NCBI GenBank assembly: GCA_027627225.1
Contig: JAPFQT010000084.1
Span: 252,001-316,000, forward strand
Length of the DNA: 64,000 bases
DNA from: Congeria kusceri
Lineage: Eukaryota > Mollusca > Bivalvia > Myida > Dreissenidae
Reading direction: 5' to 3'
The position numbers were made by a program, and so were the translations under genes. The stretch's first letter is position 1; each line of letters begins with the position of its first letter. The notes under the pieces were generated by a model that made no database searches, was not told where the DNA came from, and was given only the letters and a program-made list of their open reading frames with translations. This document shows positions 59,563 to 64,000 of the stretch, piece after piece.

Positions 59563-60335
59563 GGTTGAGTTGGGAAGGCGTGGTCAATCAATGCGACAAC
59601 AAAACAAATGGCAAGAACCGGAATCGGACTTTCTGAAAGCACGGAACACTCGCACGTAGCGGTGTATCTAGAATACAATTTTGCATTTTTGTGAATGTTG
59701 CAAGTTTTCTTAATGGCGACAGTGTCCGGAAAAGTTAAAGGGACATAATTCCAGTTCATGTCTGGGTTGAGTTGGGAAGGCGTGATCGATTAATGCGACT
59801 CCAGAACAACTTGCAAGAGCCGGAAATCAATCGTCCGCAACCACGGAACACCCTCACACACAAACTCCTCGCAGCAGCTACCTCCCCTAGCGTTTATCAG
59901 CAACCACAGACGTCACAAGTAAAATCCTTCCTCATCTGGAAGGATTTAGTGTTTGTAACTTTTACTCATTTAATGCAACTCAGTGGTATTAACTACCTGA
60001 TTGGACTTTGAGTATGTCGTTTACACTCAATAATGAAAAAAAAACACACGAAAATAACTATTTTAAACCATTAATAATAACTATTACATTTTAATCGATC
60101 AACATCACGTGGTTTGCTATGACGGCAGGGATTTGATTAGAGCTATGCTCGGAACCAGTCAAATATCTGCGCGGAGGTTGCCTCTTACAGCGGTGTTTCC
60201 AGAATTCGAAGAAGAATTGAAAACACTGAAAATTAAAATAGTAACAATTGTATTTCTGCGACTGTTGCAAGATTTATTCGGGACAACAGTGTCTGTGTGA
60301 TATTGGCACAGTTAATGGGACATAATTCCAATTTG
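59555..60335 (+). repeat. Diverged local duplication
   Basis: CATGTCTAGGTTGAGTTGGG (59555) recurs as CATGTCTGGGTTGAGTTGGG (59757), each followed by AAGGCGTG, AATGCGAC and GCAAGAGCCGG-like words. GTTGCAAG...ACAGTGTC and GTTAA(A)GGGACATAATTCCA occur at 59697-59755 and 60263-60335. Small frames here (59772-60011, 60109-60300) are not recognised as genes. Confidence 0.5.
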
Positions 60336-61034
60336 GTAGCATTTATTCGTTTTTTGTGTGTTTCTCTACATAGTGAAACTCTCTACGCGTGCGGAGGCAG
60401 GGAGAAAGGTGCAATAATGTCCATAGGCTTGAGGAAACGTCAAATTTACTTACAATATAGTACAATCAAATATAGGTAGTATTACTTGAAAATCGCGTAT
60501 ATTTCGACTTCAATCAAATAACGAATTCAGCAGATACATGTATATATCAAATGTATACAAGTGCAAATATGACATTTTGATTCTAATTCGTCAACATTGA
60601 CTACTTTAAGATAAAAACAACGGTATATCCCATTGTTCAGACAAGTTGACAGACAATTGTTGCAATGCATACTTATACGTACTTAGACGTCTATATTTGT
60701 AAATTGAACTTTAAGTATATAGGCCTATATATTACGGACAACACCATATGGTGAATTAGAAACACACAGCCAAATTTAGAAAGTATTTGACAACTTGTTT
60801 CTACTGTCTGTTTTCGTTTAAAGGAAGGCATTAGATAAAAATATATGAAAATAAAATGCGTCATATTTCTCTCCGAAAATTAACATTTTATTTACGACAA
60901 ATTTATTTATTTCGGTCAAAACTTAACTATTTATAAATGTGTTTTGTATCTCTTTTTAAATCTTTGCAAATACATTTTGCGTAAATACACTGTAACGCCA
61001 TTAAACTACACATTTTTTAACTATTTTTAAATTA
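60336..61034. other. Unassigned AT-rich spacer
   Basis: No supported feature. Confidence 0.4.
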
Positions 61035-61350
61035 AGAAATAATTTTTGATTTATCGTTGTTTATCGGTCAATAAACAACGATTTGGAGTTTTGATGCATT
61101 TGAATTTAATCACGAATGCGTTATCACCAGAACGACAAAGATTTGTTATACACAGATAAACAACAAAAATGCGAAAATCATAACGATTTTAGCATGATTA
61201 TACAAATATGTTTTGCAATTGTAATGAGAAATACATTTTACTATAATATATCATATGCTCCGTTCAGAATCAGGACTACTTTTTGCGTTGTTTATTTGGT
61301 AGTTTAACAACGATATTTTTTTCTTTGTCTATAGCAAAATTAGCGAGTAT
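61035..61350 (+). mobile_element. GTTGTTTATC MITE, copy 6
   Basis: AAGAAATAATTTTTGATTTA, CGTTGTTTATCGGTCAATAA, CATATGCTCCGTTCAGAATC, GCGTTGTTTATTTGGTAG and GCGAGTATCATGTTAAAAT in family order. Confidence 0.7.
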
Positions 61351-62019
61351 CATGTTAAAATAACTAATAAGTTTTTTTAATTCACTGTTTTATACTGTTT
61401 ACTGCGCGCAAGTGGAAATATACAACTAAAACGTAACTTATCTTCGCTCACTTCAACTTCCCGAAAACAGCGCCGCCGAGTTGCACAGTCCGCCTTCTTG
61501 TTTGCATTTTAATTCCGCTAGCCACAGAATGTTGATAAATAATGATGGAAATAATAAAGAAATATTTACATATCGCCGTAAGTTCAAACAGTCATTAGCA
61601 TTTTGAGCCACATTTTACTGTCAGAATTATCCAACACCTATATATACACGGTCCAAAACACTTTAATTCTGATCAATATCTGTATGTTTATACAACACAA
61701 GGCGTAATCGATAATCGTGTCCCGTTACTTTAACGATAGATAACCTGAGAAAACTCGTGCATTCCCATACGGAGATTTTGTAACAATGTAGCAGTAGTGT
61801 GTAATCCCCTATTACAAACTTTGAAGGCGCTATCACTTGATTTCTTTTTATTTTGTCTTAAATGCAATAAGGATTTCACGGCACATATTTATAAATATTC
61901 TTAAGTTATTCCAACTTAAATTAAAATATGTTAAAATTAAAATGTATTTGTCTTTAAAACACTATGCTTAGAAACATGTACATGGTAAATCCTCTATATT
62001 AATACACCGGAAAAAAATC
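61351..62019. other. Unassigned spacer
   Basis: No supported gene. A fragment at about 61881 (CACATATTTATAAATATTCT) resembles the GGGCCCATATTTATAAAGAT repeats at 21187, 21489 and 49367. Confidence 0.4.
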
Positions 62020-62889
62020 GCGTCACAACCACGTAAGGCAACCACGAAACGCATCCACGTATTACAACGACGCGTCACATCCAGGCAACACAACGACGCG
62101 TCACATCTAGGCAACACAACGACACGTCACATCCAGGCAACACAACGACGCATCACATCCAGGCAACACAACGACGCGTCACATCCGTCACATCCAGGCA
62201 ACACAACGACACGTCACATCCAGGCAAAACAACGCGTCACATCCAGGCAACACAACGACGAGTAGCATGCACGCAACACAACTACACGTCACATTCACGC
62301 AACAGAACGACAGTTCACATCCAGGCAACACAGCGACACGTCAATGCACGCAACACAACGACATGTCACATGCACGCAACACAACGACACTTCACATGCA
62401 CGCAACACAACTACACGTCACATCCAGGCAACACAACGACACGTCACATGCACTCAACGCAACACAACAAAGCGTCACAACTACGCAACACAACGACGCG
62501 TCACATCAAGGCAACACAACGACGCGTCACATCCAGGGAACACAACGACGCTTCACATCCAGACAACACAACGACGCGTCACATCCAGGCAACACAACGA
62601 CGCGTCACATCCAGGGAACACAACGACGCGTCACATCTACGCAATACAACCACGCGTCACATCTACGCAACACAACCACGCGTCACACCTACGCATCACA
62701 TTTAAGTCAAGCAACATTACCACGCATCACAGCCAAGAAACACAACCATGTGTCACAGCCAAGCAACACAACCACGCGTCACGTACACGCAACACAACCA
62801 TGTGTCACATCTATGCAACTCAACCACGTGTCACATCTATGGAACTCAACCATATGTCACATGCATGCATCACATCTATGCGTCACATC
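62020..62889 (+). repeat. 26-bp satellite array (~33 copies), CACATCCAGG variant
   Basis: Units of CAACACAACGACGCGTCACA followed by TCCAGG, drifting to CACATCTACG and CACAGCCAAG at the right. The period and CAACACAACGACG core are those of arrays A, B and 29705-29992. Plus-strand His/Thr-rich frames are artefacts. Confidence 0.95.
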
Positions 62890-63515
62890 TAGGGGGTATT
62901 TATTGTCCACGACATTGTTTAATCTGTACATAAACGATTTAAGTGAACTTTAAATAACAGCAGCATTGGTATTGATGTTGATGTTACATTTCAGGACAGT
63001 GAATATGCCACCGAGCAATTTTATGTTTAAGTACAACGATGACATTATAGAACGAGTCTGTCAATATCAATATCTGGGCCTCGTTATTACTGACACATTG
63101 CACTATTCGTTAACCGCCAAGTACGTAACACAGACAGCGTCCAGAGCGCTAGGGTTACTGATTTCCAAGTTTCAAAGGCTAGGCGAAATGGAATATTAAG
63201 TCTTTTCTAGGCTTTACGACACAATGGTGTGGAACTATAAACGTTAGAACACTTTAACACAGAATTTTCTGTAGAACCTTAAGTCAAGTGCCGAGTGATC
63301 AGTCGAGCGCAACGAAGCGCCCTGGCGAAGTTTCGGCTAACGAACGATACTGTTTTATTTGTACGAACTGTGTAGAAAATGAACACTGTGCATTCTTAAT
63401 CTGTCCGTTATATACAAATATTGGAACTGTTTTAGTAGAAAAGGCATTATTGACAAACCCTGGTTTCAATATCTTAAAATCCAACAGAAAACATGCACTT
63501 TTTGCTGCAATATGA
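62890..63515 (+). pseudogene. LINE (non-LTR retrotransposon) reverse-transcriptase 3' relic
   Basis: The first piece, just after the satellite, reads STTLFNLYINDLSEL (to 62953), the RT palm-region motif seen as SPTLFNLYINDL in animal LINEs. The second (62966-63199) contains YQYLGLVITDTLHYS and SRALGLLISKF, the C-terminal RT/thumb region, continuing out of frame into RLYDTMVWN-like sequence (~63205). The third (63288-63515) contains a Cys/His-type segment ERYCFICTNC...ICPLY, as in LINE ORF2 C-termini. The catalytic YADD box and everything upstream are missing, and there are stops and frame changes, so it is dead. The downstream 63516-63960 region is its likely 3' UTR. Confidence 0.75.
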
Positions 63516-63970
63516 TCGCATAATTAAATCCAGTGTCAGAGCCTGTCATGACATTTGAATTAAGCAACGAAACCATCAGTATATATAATTTCATTGAATT
63601 TTGTTCATAGCAAATTACTCCTCTTACAGTATATGCATGTATACTTGTAGGAAGCGATATTTTATGTTCTTAACATTATTTATTGTATTTCTTGTACATA
63701 TTGTATACGTTTTTTTATGATTGTATGAAGATAAGTAACGTTTGCATCGAATATCGTACGTTGCCTGGTTTGTATTTTTTAAGCATCTGTTTAAGATTTT
63801 AATAGCCTTCGTGTATTTTAGGTATTTTAGAATGTTCGTCTCTCATAACTCTGTTCTGAGTGGTTTTGTACATATATATCATGATTTTATACTGTGTTAT
63901 TATTTGTTTTGTGTACACAGGTGAGAAGTAAATAAACTATTTTGTCTGTCCCTCTGTCAACGTGCCATAT
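63516..63970 (+). other. Probable LINE 3' UTR
   Basis: AT-rich, with an AATAAA hexamer at about 63930, lying between the last LINE frame and the point where 26-bp satellite sequence resumes. Confidence 0.45.
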
Positions 63971-63974
63971 TAAC

Positions 63975-64000
63975 GTATTACATCCACGCGTCAAGACACC
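63975..64000 (+). repeat. 26-bp satellite resumes at the window end
   Basis: GTATTACATCCACGCGTCAA matches the left edge units near 62048 (CACGTATTACAACGACGCGT), suggesting the LINE relic sits inside the array. Confidence 0.6.

Noticed and set aside
62267..62892. His/Thr-rich frames upstream of the LINE relic
   Set aside because: 26-bp satellite translation; only the last ~20 codons of the first frame are true RT sequence.

Overview
Eukaryotic, AT-rich, non-coding-dominated DNA. Long minisatellites, foldback elements, tRNA-derived SINEs, a Tc1/mariner relic, a LINE relic and many dispersed elements built from ~150-170 bp tandem units fit a bivalve mollusc genome. A dreissenid or venerid type is my impression from the repeat style, not something proven here. 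There are no operons, Shine-Dalgarno-led gene runs, CRISPR arrays or rRNA.

Layout. 1-4900: tandem array of a ~165-bp unit (family R1), ending in a hairpin plus CTAA. 5411-6006: foldback with ~190-bp arms. 7026-7876: 36-bp minisatellite. 8531-10881: composite of R5 and R2 elements bounded by ~60-bp inverted repeats. 11611-12516: R3 element. 13104-14051 (minus): the one convincing protein-coding segment, the terminal exon of a trypsin-fold peptidase-like gene. 14086-15541: R4/R8 element in its upstream intron or flank. 15542-18548: 26-bp satellite. 18549-22236: segment A. 22410-23584: chimeric R2/R4/R3 element. 24047-30493: MITEs, a compact element, minisatellites, R1 relatives and a short 26-bp array. 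30656-32144: ~1.5 kb ACT-based hexamer array. 33009-33365: MITE that is the empty counterpart of the element at 51277. 33786-35465: complete R1 element. 35759-36034: SINE with target-site duplication. 36073-37395: 26-bp satellite again, followed by segment B (37396-42045), which is collinear with segment A. 42046-44190: R2 element with nested MITE and tRNA-like sequences. 44436-46450: two abutting satellites (28 and 32 bp) sharing a core. 48312-48916: broken Tc1-like transposase. 49165-50590: partial segment C. 51277-53175: complete R2 element. 53472-53702: possible coding exon. 53703-62019: MITEs, SINE-like and tRNA-like sequences and a CAT repeat. 62020-64000: 26-bp satellite interrupted by a LINE reverse-transcriptase relic.

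Main message. At least eight internally different repeat families share one body plan: a 5' end CAAGAG, usually with a small hairpin; tandem ~150-170 bp units carrying an AAGTTTSA-type box; a GAC/GCC-rich microsatellite near the 3' end; and, in the best copies, a terminal inverted motif or hairpin followed by CTAA. Two filled/empty site pairs inside this window show insertion between A and T with no target-site duplication. This is Helitron-like behaviour and resembles the bivalve Pearl/HINE-type elements. One element joins units of three families, and a compact and an expanded version of another can be compared directly. I interpret these as one modular superfamily of non-autonomous Helitron-like elements.
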